Source: Prescottella equi
Lineage (GTDB): Bacteria > Actinomycetota > Actinomycetes > Mycobacteriales > Mycobacteriaceae
Reading direction: 5' to 3'
Assembly: GCF_020171745.1 (NCBI RefSeq)
Contig: NZ_JAIVAH010000004.1
Location: forward strand, 62,001-126,000
Length of the DNA stretch: 64,000 nt
Part shown: positions 8,495 to 19,376 of the stretch, piece by piece
How positions within the stretch are numbered: the stretch's first letter is position 1
Layout: every line of letters begins with the position of its first letter
Notes under the pieces: generated by a model
What the model was told of the DNA's origin: nothing
The model's database searches: none
Seen by the model: only the letters and a program-made list of their open reading frames with translations
Made by a program: the position numbers and the translations under genes

Positions 8495-9780
8495 CCGCGC
8501 GCCGACGCTCGCTGTCGCTCCGAGCCCGCGTCGCACTGGTGTCCGCCCTCGCCGCCACGATCGTGATCGGCGCGATCGGTGTGGCATTCGTGGTCTTCCT
8601 GCGGGTCAACGGTTCCGATCAACTCGACCGCGCACTCGATTCGGTGTCGCTCAGCATGTCGACGAACTCGGCGACGACCCACACGTTCACGGAGACTCCC
8701 GCAATCGAGACCATGCCCTCGAGCGTCGCCGCGGCAACGCTCGAGGAACCGGTGCGCACGACCACGATCGACGGTGCCGCCGTGCGCGCGAAGGACGTCC
8801 AGATCGCCGGCGGCCTCGGGCAGGTGGTGGCCGTGTCGGTCCCGGAGGACACGCTCAGTCGCGCCATCCGCGAGCAGCAGTGGCAGGTCGCCGGGGCCGC
8901 GGTCGTCGCGATCGCCGTCGCGGCCGGCCTGGGCTGGTTGCTCGCCGGGCGCGCTGTCCGGCCGCTCCAGCGCCTCGCCGCGGCCACGCACGACGTGCGC
9001 GACGACCTCCCGTCGCCACTTCCCCACATCCGCGGGTCCCGCGAAGCAGAGGACCTGGCCGAGGCCATCGAGCTCATGCTCGACCGGATCCGCAAGGCCC
9101 AGAACAGAACCCGGCAGGCACTCGGATCGGCCCGCGACTTCGCTGCCGTCTCGGCACACGAATTGCGTACCCCACTCACCTCGATGCGCACCGACCTCGA
9201 GGTGCTCGCCACCATGCCGCTCACCGCCGATCAGCGCACCGAGATCCTCACCGAACTGCGCGCCACGGAACGCCAGATCGAGTCGACCCTGACCGATCTG
9301 GAGAGCCTCGCGGTGGGTGAACTGTCCGACGTCGCCGATCACGAGGATCTCGACCTCGTCGAGGTAGCGGACCGGTGCGTGCAGGAGTCGAAGCGCCGGC
9401 TCCCTGACGTGGAGGTAGGACTGACCGCCCCGCCGACGCTGCCGATGCGCGGACTGCCGTCGGGGCTGCGCATGGTCCTCGAGAATGCCGTCACCAACGC
9501 CGTCCGGCACGGTCTCGCGGACCGGATCGAGATCGGTGTCGGCCTCGACGCACGCGGGATCACGATCACCGTCGACGACAACGGCATCGGCATCCCGGAC
9601 CACGAGCGGACCACCGTGTTCGATCGCTTCGCCCGCGGAGCGTCCGCGCACCCCGACGGATCGGGGCTCGGGCTCGCGCTCATCGCGCAGCAGGCGGAGC
9701 TGCACGGCGGCACCGCCGAGCTGACCGACAGTCCGCTCGGCGGCGCCAGGCTACGACTCGAGCTGCCCCGGACCGTCTGA
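8491..9780 (+). CDS. prrB: Sensor histidine kinase PrrB
   Basis: Membrane histidine kinase of 429 residues, partner of PrrA. Transmembrane segments lie at about 15-37 and 133-152, flanking an extracytoplasmic sensor loop of roughly 95 residues. The HAMP region follows. The H-box [11 protein letters not shown] carries His223, then the N-box [11 protein letters not shown], the G1 box DDNGIGIPD and the G2 box GSGLGLALI. The GTG start lies within the prrA stop (GTGA), so the pair is translationally coupled. In mycobacteria PrrAB responds to nitrogen and respiratory cues; the signal here is not visible. Confidence 0.92.
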   Translation: MTARRRSLSLRARVALVSALAATIVIGAIGVAFVVFLRVNGSDQLDRALDSVSLSMSTNSATTHTFTETPAIETMPSSVAAATLEEPVRTTTIDGAAVRAKDVQIAGGLGQVVAVSVPEDTLSRAIREQQWQVAGAAVVAIAVAAGLGWLLAGRAVRPLQRLAAATHDVRDDLPSPLPHIRGSREAEDLAEAIELMLDRIRKAQNRTRQALGSARDFAAVSAHELRTPLTSMRTDLEVLATMPLTADQRTEILTELRATERQIESTLTDLESLAVGELSDVADHEDLDLVEVADRCVQESKRRLPDVEVGLTAPPTLPMRGLPSGLRMVLENAVTNAVRHGLADRIEIGVGLDARGITITVDDNGIGIPDHERTTVFDRFARGASAHPDGSGLGLALIAQQAELHGGTAELTDSPLGGARLRLELPRTV

Positions 9781-9786
9781 CCGCGG

Positions 9787-10821
9787 TTACTCCGCCAGGT
9801 CGGCCGTGATCTCGGTGAACAGCGCCTCGATCGCCTCGGCGTCGATGTCGTCGACCGACGGCGGATTCCACGACGGGTTGCGGTCCTTGTCGACCAGCAC
9901 GGCCCGCACGCCCTCGATGAAGTCGGCGTTGCGAGTGACCTCGGCGCCGAGTACCAGTTCGAGGTCGAGGCACTGCTCGAGGGTCAGGTCCGCGCCCCGG
10001 CGCACCAGCTCGGCAGTGATCCACAGGCTGCTCGGAGCCAGCGTCGTGAGGGCCTCACGGGTCTGCTTGGTCCACTCGTCGTCACCGGTCAGCCGCGCCA
10101 CCATGTCGGTGATGTCGCCCGACCCGAAGACCCGATCGATCTCGCCCAGCTGATCCTTCAGCCCCGACGCCGGCGCATCGGTGGTGTGCCGCGCCAGCAC
10201 CGCGTCCAGATCCGTGCCGCTCATCGCGCGGATGTCGTCAGCGAGTGCGCCGAGCTTGTCGCTCGGCACGAAGTGCGTGGCCAGGCCGGCGAAGACGGCG
10301 TCGGCCGCCGACGCGCGGGCCCCGGTCAGGCCCAGGTACATGCCCGTCGCGCCGGTCAGCCGCGGCAGGAAGTAGCTGGCACCGATGTCGGGGAAGAAGC
10401 CGATGGCCGTCTCTGGCATCGCGAGGCCGGCCTTCTCGGTGACCACGCGCACCGAACCGTGCACCGAGATTCCGAGTCCGCCGCCCATCGCGTGACCGTC
10501 GATCAGCGCGATGTAGGGCTTGGGGTAGTTCGCGATGAGCGCGTTGAGCTTGTACTCGGTTTCGAAGAACGCGTGGACCGCGTTGTGGTCGCGGTCGAGG
10601 GCGGACTGACGGACGGACTTGATGTCGCCGCCCGCGCAGAAGGCGCGCTCCGACGCGCTGGTCACCAGCACCGCCGTGATCGCGTCGTCGTCGCGCCACT
10701 TGGTCAACGCGGCATACATGTCGCGAATCATGCTGCTGTCCAAGGCGTTGAGCGCCCTCGGTCGATCGAGCACGATCTCCGCGACGTTTCCGTGCACCTG
10801 GGTCTGGATGAACGACGTCAT
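9787..10821 (-). CDS. Enoyl-CoA hydratase/isomerase family, 3-hydroxyisobutyryl-CoA hydrolase-like
   Basis: Crotonase-fold protein of 344 residues, longer than simple hydratases and matching the 3-hydroxyisobutyryl-CoA hydrolase (valine degradation) branch. Oxyanion-hole regions are AFCAGGDIKS and DGHAMGGGLG; MPETAIGFFPDIGASYFLPRL is typical of the hydrolase group. The start is ATG 10821, preceded by GGGAGA. It converges on prrB with a six-base gap. The specific substrate is inferred from family features only. Confidence 0.85.
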   Translation of the reverse strand: MTSFIQTQVHGNVAEIVLDRPRALNALDSSMIRDMYAALTKWRDDDAITAVLVTSASERAFCAGGDIKSVRQSALDRDHNAVHAFFETEYKLNALIANYPKPYIALIDGHAMGGGLGISVHGSVRVVTEKAGLAMPETAIGFFPDIGASYFLPRLTGATGMYLGLTGARASAADAVFAGLATHFVPSDKLGALADDIRAMSGTDLDAVLARHTTDAPASGLKDQLGEIDRVFGSGDITDMVARLTGDDEWTKQTREALTTLAPSSLWITAELVRRGADLTLEQCLDLELVLGAEVTRNADFIEGVRAVLVDKDRNPSWNPPSVDDIDAEAIEALFTEITADLAE

Positions 10822-10846
10822 CGCATCTCCCTTCCTGTCGAACTGT

Positions 10847-11551
10847 TCACGGCCACAACGCGTCGAGGCGCCAACCGGACCCTTCCGGGGGAAGGAGGCG
10901 CCGGTAGCGGACACGCAGGTGCCGTCGGCCCGGATCTGCGTGCCAGAACTCGACTGTCGCCGGAACCAGACACCAAGCCTGCCAGGTTGCCGAAACGAAC
11001 GATCGGTCGGCCTCCATCTCGGATTCCGCGGCCCGGACAACGGCGTCGTACTCTGCAGCGTCGGCGAGGATCTCGCTCTGTCGACTGGCCGCGGCCACCG
11101 CTCGCGCGGTGACGGACCTCTCGCGGAAGTCGCGGGCGCTCACGTCGGCGTCGCCCCGCTCGATCCGTCCACGCACCCGCACCTGACGGCCCTGTTCCCG
11201 CCAGTAGAAGGTCAGCGCCGCGGCGGGGTGCGCCCCGAGCTGCGCGGCCTTCGGCGAACGCTCGTCACCCGAGAACCACCACCCGCGCTCGGTGACGTCC
11301 TTGAGCAGCAGCGTGCGGGCATCCGGGTCGCCCGACGGATCGACCGTCGACAGTGTCGCGACGTGCGGTTCCACGACGCTCGCGGCGACCGCCTCCTCGA
11401 GCCAGGACACGAACAGCGCGACCGGATCCGCGGGCAGGTCCGGATCGCCGGGCATCGGCAGACCGCTCGACGGGGGTGACGTGGTCGCGCCCGGAAACGC
11501 GCGGATCCAGCTACGGGTGTCGGGGAACTCGGCGGGGGACGGAACAGCCAC
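10847..11551 (-). CDS. pdxH: Pyridoxamine 5'-phosphate oxidase
   Basis: FMN enzyme of 234 residues that oxidises pyridoxine/pyridoxamine phosphate to pyridoxal phosphate. Diagnostic stretches are DARTLLLKDVTERGWWFSGDE, AALTFYWREQGRQVRVRG (FMN and substrate binding) and the C-terminal VEFWHADPGRRHLRVRYRR, where PdxH proteins end in R-hexapeptide-like contacts. It lies 25 bases upstream of the crotonase gene on the same strand. The related actinobacterial F420-binding split-barrel group is the main alternative, but the C-terminal motif favours PdxH. Confidence 0.85.
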   Translation of the reverse strand: MAVPSPAEFPDTRSWIRAFPGATTSPPSSGLPMPGDPDLPADPVALFVSWLEEAVAASVVEPHVATLSTVDPSGDPDARTLLLKDVTERGWWFSGDERSPKAAQLGAHPAAALTFYWREQGRQVRVRGRIERGDADVSARDFRERSVTARAVAAASRQSEILADAAEYDAVVRAAESEMEADRSFVSATWQAWCLVPATVEFWHADPGRRHLRVRYRRLLPPEGSGWRLDALWP

Positions 11552-11560
11552 CGATCGACC

Positions 11561-11971
11561 CTATCGAGCGGAGTCCTCCTTCGCCGGACCCGAGAGCATC
11601 CAGCGATGCCCGAACGGGTCGATCAGCGTCGCGTTGCGCCGGCCGTAGTTCTCGGAGATCCAGCGCTCGACGATGCCGCCGGCGTCGTGGGCACGCTCGA
11701 GCACCGCGTCGGTGTCGTCGACCGGGAGCATCAGGCTCACCGACGTCGCACCCGACTCGGGTGCCGTCAGGCCCATCTCCGGGAACTCCTCGGCCAGGTA
11801 GATCATCCCGGTCGGCAGGCGCACTTCGGCATGCCCGATCCGCCCGTCGTCCATCACGATCGGCTCACCCACGACCTCGGCCCCGAACGCCTTGCGGTAC
11901 CACTCGAGCGCCTCCCGGGCCCCGCGCACCGTCAGATAGGGCAGGGCGCCTGCGGCCGGGAAATCGGTCAC
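11561..11971 (-). CDS. VOC/glyoxalase-fold protein (PhnB-like)
   Basis: 136-residue vicinal-oxygen-chelate protein of the PhnB/YdhR-type single-module group: ALPYLTVRGAREALEWYRKAFGAEVV at the N-terminus and RNATLIDPFGHRWMLS at the C-terminus. GTG 11971 overlaps the stop of the SnoaL-like gene (GTGA), so the two are coupled. Function is unknown; such proteins include dioxygenases, resistance proteins and orphan enzymes. Confidence 0.82.
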   Translation of the reverse strand: MTDFPAAGALPYLTVRGAREALEWYRKAFGAEVVGEPIVMDDGRIGHAEVRLPTGMIYLAEEFPEMGLTAPESGATSVSLMLPVDDTDAVLERAHDAGGIVERWISENYGRRNATLIDPFGHRWMLSGPAKEDSAR

Positions 11972-12462
11972 GGGGCCACCCCGGACACCCCCGGCTGCGG
12001 TGACCCGATCAGTGCCCATCGGTTGGAGGTGAGACGGAAACTCGGCACGTCGGCCAGCGAGTACACCGATTCGTAGGTGCGCTCGTACGAGGTGTGCGCG
12101 ATCTTCCACCGTCCGGCGGCGTCGCGGGCGTAGCGGTCCTGATAGAACGCCGCGCCGTGCATCAACATCTGGTCGCCCGGCACCACGACGGTGTCGGACA
12201 GGTACCAGATGCCCGTCGCGGTGTCGCCGTGGACATCGATCTCGGGGTGCCCACAGTGGTGCTCGGTGATGACGTGCGGCCCGAGTGTGTCCTGCAGGAA
12301 CGACACGAAAGCGTCCCGAGAGTCGAACCGCAGATGCTCGGCATAGGTGGCCGTCGCATCCGGTAGCAGCGTCTCTGCGAAATCCGCCCAGGACTTCGTG
12401 TCGAGGGCGCGCACGTACCGGTATTTGAGCCGACTGATCTCGGCTATCGCCTCCAGATCCAC
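11968..12462 (-). CDS. SnoaL/NTF2-like domain protein
   Basis: 164-residue cone-fold protein of the SnoaL/ring-hydroxylating-dioxygenase-beta-like group: AEISRLKYRYVRALDTKSWADFAETL then VITEHHCGHPEIDVHG and YQDRYARDAAGRWKIAHTSYERTYE. The frame is open to 12564, but GTG 12462 has a GGAGGG ribosome site eight bases upstream and gives the canonical N-terminus. It is coupled to the downstream VOC gene. No substrate can be named. Confidence 0.8.
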   Translation of the reverse strand: MDLEAIAEISRLKYRYVRALDTKSWADFAETLLPDATATYAEHLRFDSRDAFVSFLQDTLGPHVITEHHCGHPEIDVHGDTATGIWYLSDTVVVPGDQMLMHGAAFYQDRYARDAAGRWKIAHTSYERTYESVYSLADVPSFRLTSNRWALIGSPQPGVSGVAP

Positions 12463-12582
12463 GATGCCCGCCCTCCACCCCGCATGTCGGTGACAACTGC
12501 AGGCTATCCGCCCACACGCCCGAATGGGGTGTGTAGTGCGATTATCGTTGCCCGGCAGCGACAACGGAGCGATTCGCCGCAG

Positions 12583-14372
<1,790 letters not shown>

Positions 14373-14373
<1 letters not shown>

Positions 14374-15320
14374 CAGTGGCTGCCTTCCGGCTCGGAGTCG
14401 ATCAGGCGTGCGCCGGGCACCGGCCCGCTCGCGACGCGCACGGTGCGGCACACTCCCGCACCCGAGAGTTCCGCCCCCACCGCGACCGCGGCGTCCGCGT
14501 CCGCGCACAGGAACGCGCACGTGGGGCCGGAGCCGGACACGATGCCGGCGAGCGCGCCGGCCGTCACGCCGGCACGGAGCGTGCGACGCAGGTCGGGGGC
14601 CAGCGACAACGCGGCCGCCTGCAGGTCGTTGCCCAGCAGCGGCGCCAGCGCCTCGGCGTCACCGGACGCGAGGGCGTGCATGAGGTCGTCGACGTCGCCG
14701 ACGCGCGGTGGGTCGCCCTCGGCGCGCAGTCGGTCGAGTTCACGGAACACTGTCGGCGTCGACAACCCGCCCTTGGCGAGCGCGAGTACCCAGTGGAACG
14801 AGTTGCGGGACAGCACCGGCAGCAGCTTCTCGCCGCGCCCGGTGCCGACGGCGGTGCCGCCGTGCAGCGAGAACGGGACGTCGCTGCCCAGTCGTGCCGC
14901 GAACTCGGACAGCGCGTCCCGGCTCAGATCGAGTCGCCACAGTTCGTTGAGGGCCACCAGCGCGGCGGCCGCGTCGGCGCTGCCGCCGGCCATGCCGCCG
15001 GCCACCGGGATGCCCTTGACGATGGAGATCTCCACGTCGGGCGCGATCCCCGCCTCGGCGGCCAGCATCTCCGCGGCCTTCCAGACGAGATTGGTGTGAT
15101 CGGTCGGCACCGACCCCGCACCCTCCCCACGGACCCGGACCGACAACGCGTCGGACGGGATCACGGACACGTCGTCCGCCAGCGACAGCGCCTGGAAGAC
15201 GGTGCTCAGCTCGTGGTAGCCGTCTTCCCTCAGGTCACCGACCGCAAGGTGCAGGTTGACCTTGGACGGCGCCCGAACCGTGACGGGGCGTGGAACGACG
15301 GAAAGCACAGGTTCCAACAA
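14373..15320 (-). CDS. ispE: 4-diphosphocytidyl-2-C-methyl-D-erythritol kinase
   Basis: GHMP kinase of the MEP isoprenoid pathway, 315 residues. Visible motifs are [12 protein letters not shown] (substrate lysine region), the ATP loop [15 protein letters not shown] and the C-terminal [13 protein letters not shown]. The start is uncertain: tandem TTG codons (15320, 15317) or GTG 15308 are available, with no strong ribosome site. In the mycobacterial arrangement ispE follows ksgA; here ksgA is about 11 kb away, so the usual rpfB-ksgA-ispE unit is split. Confidence 0.9.
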
Positions 15321-15370
15321 TAGGCGGTGCGCCCGAGGTGACGAAAACGCACCTCAGGCGCCACTTCCGT

Positions 15371-16114
15371 CTAGCGGACGGACCGCACGCCGATGCCGAG
15401 TCCCACGACCGCGACGGTGAGGGCCGCGACGACGCCCGACAGCACCGTCCCGGACGCGAGATCACCCGCGAACAGGGCCCGCTCGGCGTCGACGACGTAG
15501 CCGAGCGGGTTGATCGCGACGAGCCCGCGCATCCAGCCCGGGGCGTCGTCGAGCGGGAGCATCGTGCCGGACAGGATGAGCATCGGGAACATCAGCGTCT
15601 GCTGCACCACCCAGAACATCCAGTCCTGGTCCCGCACGGCCAGCGCCAGCGCGTACGACAGCGCACCCAGGCCCACCCCGAACACGCCCAGCAGCACGAT
15701 GCCCACGACCGCGCCCAGGGGATCGACGTCGAGCCCGAGAGGCAGGGCCACCAGGATGATCAGAACCGCCTGCGCCGCAAGGGGAACCATCTCCTTCGCG
15801 GCCCGGCCGATCAGCAGCGACGAGCGGTGCAGGGGCGTCACCAGCATCCGCTCGTGCGAACCCTGCTGCATCTCCATCAGCAGATTCGAGCCCGTCATCG
15901 ACGTGCCGAAGATCGCGATCATCACCAGCACGCCGGGGATGAACCAGTTCCACACGCCCTCCCCCATGCCCGGGACGTTCTTCAACAGCGGGCCGAACAG
16001 CGCGAGCAGGATCAGCGGCTGAGCGAGGCTGAACACGACGCTCACTGGGTCGCGCAGCGTGGGCCGCAGTTCGCGGGCCATCACGATGCCGCTGTCGCGG
16101 ACGATTCCGGTCAT
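15371..16114 (-). CDS. ABC-2 type exporter permease (DrrB-like)
   Basis: 247-residue membrane protein with about six hydrophobic segments. The N-terminal RDSGIVMARELRPTLRDP and internal GSNLLMEMQQGSHERMLVTPLHRSSLLIGR are typical of DrrB-type permeases for daunorubicin-like drugs or lipids. ATG 16114 has a GAGGAG ribosome site. It follows the ATPase gene by 68 bases. The transported molecule is unknown. Confidence 0.87.
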   Translation of the reverse strand: MTGIVRDSGIVMARELRPTLRDPVSVVFSLAQPLILLALFGPLLKNVPGMGEGVWNWFIPGVLVMIAIFGTSMTGSNLLMEMQQGSHERMLVTPLHRSSLLIGRAAKEMVPLAAQAVLIILVALPLGLDVDPLGAVVGIVLLGVFGVGLGALSYALALAVRDQDWMFWVVQQTLMFPMLILSGTMLPLDDAPGWMRGLVAINPLGYVVDAERALFAGDLASGTVLSGVVAALTVAVVGLGIGVRSVR

Positions 16115-16182
16115 GAGAGGTCTCCTCGGGTCTGGCGGTCGAGTGGTGTGGGAGGGACGGAGTGGCACGGAGGGGCACAGCC

Positions 16183-17151
16183 TCACGCGGCGGCCGTCTC
16201 GCGCAGGCTGCGTCCGGTGAGGCCGAGGAAGACGTCGTCGAGCGTGGGACGCGCGATCTCGGCGGTCGCGACGCGCAGGCCGGACATCTCAGCTCGTCGC
16301 AGCAGCTCCGGTAGCGTCGCGTCGCCCTCGCTCGTGCGAATCCGCGCCGATGCCCCGGCCACCGTGACGTCGCGGACCGTGACGAGTTCCCCGGCCAGCC
16401 GGGCCGCCTCCGCCGCCGCGTCGGCGTCGTCGAAGCCCACCGTCAACAGATCGCCCGCGAGATCCGCCTTGAGCGCGGACGCGGTGTCGTCGGCGATCAC
16501 CGTGCCGCGGTCGATGACGATCACCCGTTCGGCCATCGCGTCGGCCTCTTCGAGGTAGTGCGTCGTGAGCACGATCGTGGTGCCCATCGATTCCCGCAGT
16601 CGCAGGATGTGATCCCACAGGTTGGCCCGGCTCTGCGGATCCATGCCGGTGGTCGGCTCGTCGAGGAACAGTAGTGGCGGCCGGTGCACCAGTCCGAGCG
16701 CGATGTCGAGGCGTCGGCGCTGGCCGCCCGACAGGGTGCTGACCTTCCGGGTGGCGAGGTCCTCGAGATCGAGGGCCGCGAGCAGTTCGTCCGCGCGTGC
16801 ATCCGACGCCTGCCTCGTCATGTCGTAGCAGCGCCCCTGCGTCACCAACTCGTCCCGGACGCGCTGGTTGTGCCCGGCCCCGCTCCCCTGCCCGACGTAG
16901 CCGATCCGGCGGCGGACCTCGTCGCGGTCCGCGGTGACGTCGAAACCGGCCACCTGCGCGCGGCCCGCGGTCGGTGGCAGCAGTGTGGTCAGCATCCGGA
17001 GCGTGGTCGACTTGCCCGCGCCGTTCGGTCCGAGCAGTGCCACCAGTTCGCCCTCCGCGACGTCGAGATCGACGTCCACGACCGCGTCGATCGTGTTCTT
17101 GCCCTGCTCGAAGCGTTTGGACAACCCCTCCGTGCGGATCATCGCGTGCAT
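16183..17151 (-). CDS. ABC exporter ATPase (DrrA-like)
   Basis: 322-residue ATPase pairing with the DrrB-like permease. Walker A is GPNGAGKSTT, signature LSGGQRRRLDIALGL, Walker B LLFLDEPTTGMD, H-switch LTTHYLEEAD. The C-terminal extension LARPTLDDVFLGLTGRSL type (here ARPTLDDVFLGLTG) is the DrrA signature. ATG 17151 follows GGGGAGG. It is divergent from a WYL regulator across a perfect inverted repeat that probably controls it. Confidence 0.92.
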   Translation of the reverse strand: MHAMIRTEGLSKRFEQGKNTIDAVVDVDLDVAEGELVALLGPNGAGKSTTLRMLTTLLPPTAGRAQVAGFDVTADRDEVRRRIGYVGQGSGAGHNQRVRDELVTQGRCYDMTRQASDARADELLAALDLEDLATRKVSTLSGGQRRRLDIALGLVHRPPLLFLDEPTTGMDPQSRANLWDHILRLRESMGTTIVLTTHYLEEADAMAERVIVIDRGTVIADDTASALKADLAGDLLTVGFDDADAAAEAARLAGELVTVRDVTVAGASARIRTSEGDATLPELLRRAEMSGLRVATAEIARPTLDDVFLGLTGRSLRETAAA

Positions 17152-17207
17152 CGTCGTGCCTCCCCGTTTTCGTGGTTCGTTCTGTCTCACCACGAAAACT
17201 AGGAGCA

Positions 17208-17232
17208 ATTGCGGACACCTAGCGTCCGCAAT
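17208..17232. promoter_or_regulatory. Perfect 9-bp inverted repeat, candidate WYL-regulator operator
   Basis: ATTGCGGAC (17208-17216) and GTCCGCAAT (17224-17232) are perfect complements around a seven-base spacer. The element lies between the divergent ABC-exporter ATPase and the WYL regulator and ends 20 bases before the regulator ATG, so it can cover both promoters. Identity of the binder is inferred from position. Confidence 0.7.
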
Positions 17233-17251
17233 CTCTGGGATGCTCCGACGT

Positions 17252-18220
17252 ATGCGGGAAACTTCGGCACGGCTGCTCCGGCTGCTCTCCCTGCTCCAGA
17301 CCCGACGGGACTGGTCGGGCGTGGAACTCGCCGAGCGCCTGGACATCACCCCACGGACGGTGCGACGCGACGTCGACAAGCTGCGCGGCCTCGGCTATCC
17401 GGTCGACGCGACCGTCGGCGTCGGCGGCGGCTACCGGCTCGGCGCGGGCGCGGAGATGCCGCCTCTGCTGCTCGACGACGACGAGGTGCTCGCCGTCGCG
17501 TTCGGCCTGCAGTCCGGGGCGACGGGCTCTGTCGTGGGCATCGGCGAGTCGTCGGTGCGTGCGCTCGCCAAGCTGCGGCAGGTCATGCCGTCACGGCTGC
17601 GGCACCGGCTCGAGGCGCTGCAGGTGGACGTCGTGCAGCGCGAACCCGCCCCGAGCGCGGTGGACGCCGCGGTGCTGTCGGCGATCGCGTCGGTGTGCCA
17701 CGGCCACGAGCGCCTCCGCTTCGACTACCGGGCCCACGACGGCAGCGAGAGCCGGCGCGAGGTCGAGCCGTATCGGCTGGTCCGTTCCGGGCCGCGCTGG
17801 TACCTCGTGGCGTGGGACCTGTCGAGGGAGGACTGGCGGTCGTTCCGCGTCGACCGCATGGACCCGAAGATTCCGACCGGGCCGCGCTTCACTCCGCGCG
17901 AGCTCCCGCCCGGGGGCGCCGCGGAGTTCGTCGCGCGCGGCATCGGCCGGGCGGTGACGCGCGTGCGCGCCCGGGTTCTGCTGCACGCTCCGATCGAGGA
18001 CATCGCGCCGATGGTGGACGCCGCGTGGGGCACGCTCGAGGACGCGCCGGACGGCCGCTGCGTGGTGGCGTTGGGCGGCGAGTCCCCGTCCTCGATCGCG
18101 CGCTGGCTCAGCGCGTTCGACGTCGACTTCACGGTGCTCGATCCGCCGGAACTGCGCGACGAGTGCCGGCGCCGGGCCGAGCACCACGCGCTGGTCGCCG
18201 AGCGCTACCGCGGCGCCTGA
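17252..18220 (+). CDS. HTH-WYL (YafY/DeoR-like) transcriptional regulator
   Basis: 322-residue regulator: N-terminal winged helix (ARLLRLLSLLQTRRDWSGVE, then ITPRTVRRDVDKLRGLGYPV), central WYL domain with RREVEPYRLVRSGPRWYLVAWD, and C-terminal WCX-type dimerisation region. ATG 17252 was chosen; an in-frame ATG at 17240 is possible. The adjacent palindrome and divergent DrrAB-like exporter suggest that it controls the exporter in response to a small ligand bound by the WYL domain. The end overlaps the next minus-strand gene by 16 bases. Confidence 0.87.
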   Translation: MRETSARLLRLLSLLQTRRDWSGVELAERLDITPRTVRRDVDKLRGLGYPVDATVGVGGGYRLGAGAEMPPLLLDDDEVLAVAFGLQSGATGSVVGIGESSVRALAKLRQVMPSRLRHRLEALQVDVVQREPAPSAVDAAVLSAIASVCHGHERLRFDYRAHDGSESRREVEPYRLVRSGPRWYLVAWDLSREDWRSFRVDRMDPKIPTGPRFTPRELPPGGAAEFVARGIGRAVTRVRARVLLHAPIEDIAPMVDAAWGTLEDAPDGRCVVALGGESPSSIARWLSAFDVDFTVLDPPELRDECRRRAEHHALVAERYRGA

Positions 18221-18702
18221 CCGGGCACGTCCATCCAACTGCCGCCGACGTCGTTGCGGATCCAGTCGACCTCGATCCGGCGGTCCGCGATCGCCCACCG
18301 GCCGTCGCGGCGCTCGAACCGGTCCAGGTAGCGCAGCCACACGACAAGGAAGTTGCGGGTGGAGTTGCCCGCGTCGGCCGCACTGGTGTGCTGTGCAACC
18401 GCGTAGGTCTCGGTGTCGGCCGTGTCACCGTCCAGTTCGATCAGCTGGTTACCGGCGAAATGGAAGGTGCGATCGAACAGTCCGAAGCCGCCCGGGTCGG
18501 CGAGGAACTGCATGAATTCGTCCACCCCGCCCTGGTAGAACGGCGCGTAGTCGTTGTGGGCGTCTGCGAAGAAGCAACCTCGCACCAGGTCCCAGTCGCG
18601 GCGATCGACGCCCCGGAAGTAGCGGAGCAGTACGTCGCCGATCTCGGCCCGGTCCGCGAGTGCACGGAGTTCGTCGGCAGTCACCGTCGTCCCTTCGGTC
18701 AC
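18205..18702 (-). CDS. SnoaL/NTF2-like domain protein
   Basis: 165-residue cone-fold protein resembling SnoaL_4-type hydroxylase-beta or polyketide-cyclase relatives: RAEIGDVLLRYFRGVDRRDWDLVRGCFFADAHNDY at the N-terminus, then NFLVVWLRYLDRFERRDGRWAIADRRIEVDW. Start GTG 18702; an internal GTG at 18684 is possible. It is not closely similar to the other NTF2-like protein at 11968-12462. Function unknown. Confidence 0.8.
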   Translation of the reverse strand: MTEGTTVTADELRALADRAEIGDVLLRYFRGVDRRDWDLVRGCFFADAHNDYAPFYQGGVDEFMQFLADPGGFGLFDRTFHFAGNQLIELDGDTADTETYAVAQHTSAADAGNSTRNFLVVWLRYLDRFERRDGRWAIADRRIEVDWIRNDVGGSWMDVPGQAPR

Positions 18703-18771
18703 GTGAGCACGGTTGCCGAACCCTACTTCCGAAGCGGCGGAGGCGCCGCGAAACCGCCCGCGAAACGCCGA

Positions 18772-18805
18772 AACGGGGCCCCATCCTCGCGGATGGAGCC
18801 CCGTT
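18772..18805. terminator. Terminator downstream of the cold-shock gene
   Basis: AACGGGGCCCCATCC (18772-18786) and GGATGGAGCCCCGTT (18791-18805) form a 15-bp stem with one mismatch and a four-base loop. It sits 34 bases beyond the cspA stop on the minus strand and is followed there by a short T run. Confidence 0.8.
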
Positions 18806-18839
18806 CACGTCAGATCCCGAGCATTGCCCGGGAGCGAAA

Positions 18840-19043
18840 TCAGATCGCGGTGACGTCGGTGGCCTGCGGGCCCTTGTTGCCCTGGCCGATCTCGAAGCGA
18901 ACGCGCTGGTTCTCCTCGAGGGTGCGGAAGCCGTTGGTCTGGATGGCCGAGTAGTGGACGAAGACGTCGGCGGAGCCGTCGTCGGGCGCGATGAAGCCGA
19001 AGCCCTTTTCAGCGTTGAACCACTTCACGGTGCCTTCTGCCAT
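18840..19043 (-). CDS. cspA: Cold-shock domain protein (CspA family)
   Basis: 67-residue single OB-fold nucleic-acid chaperone. RNP1 is KGFGFI and RNP2 is VFVHYS, with the standard [16 protein letters not shown] opening. ATG 19043 is preceded by GAGGAGAG. A long leader with a hairpin and a strong terminator mark it as a separate transcription unit. It likely binds single-stranded RNA and melts secondary structure; many actinobacterial CspA copies are constitutive, so cold induction is not proven. Confidence 0.95.
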   Translation of the reverse strand: MAEGTVKWFNAEKGFGFIAPDDGSADVFVHYSAIQTNGFRTLEENQRVRFEIGQGNKGPQATDVTAI

Positions 19044-19376
19044 GTTTCTTTCTCTCCTCTTGCAAACTGCAAACTCGGGAAACCCAGGTCAGGGGTTCCC
19101 GGGCCGGTGTCACACGGCGGCTTTGCGATTCCCAAGAGAGAATCCATCCGCCCGCAACTTCAGGATTTGCGAGCGTGGACTAACACAAACACAAAAACTA
19201 CGACCGACATCAGTCAACCACACCCTGCCCGCATGCGCCCGGGGACCCTCGTCACACTTTGCCGCCGTGACGCAAATCCGTCCCACCCCCCTTGCAAGTT
19301 GATACCCCCCAGGGGTACCTTTCGAGTATCACCGAAGTACCCACACGGGGTACTGGTACCAGAGCAAGGAGCCGAC
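19044..19376. other. Intergenic region: cspA leader and copper promoter
   Basis: The 333 bases separate the divergent cspA and copper-chaperone genes. On the cspA side there is a hairpin in the leader: CGGGAAACCC (19076-19085) against GGGGTTCCCG (19092-19101), ten pairs with one mismatch, a possible cold-shock leader structure. On the copper side the GC-poor stretch around 19170-19210 is followed by the CsoR-like palindromes (separate entry). No further gene is visible. Confidence 0.6.
19292..19353 (+). promoter_or_regulatory. Copper-responsive promoter with two CsoR-like palindromes
   Basis: A TACCCC/GGGGTA element lies at 19303-19317 and a second, GTACCC...GGGTAC, at 19337-19353. The first sits in an 18-base spacer between a -35-like TTGCAA (19292-19297) and a -10-like TACCTT (19316-19321). 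G/C-tract dyads flanked by TA are the known shape of CsoR operators. No csoR gene lies in the window, so the regulator would act from elsewhere. Confidence 0.65.

Noticed and set aside
16814-17151. Alternative earlier starts for the exporter ATPase gene
   Set aside because: Upstream codons overlap the operator palindrome and divergent gene; ATG 17151 has a GGGGAGG site.
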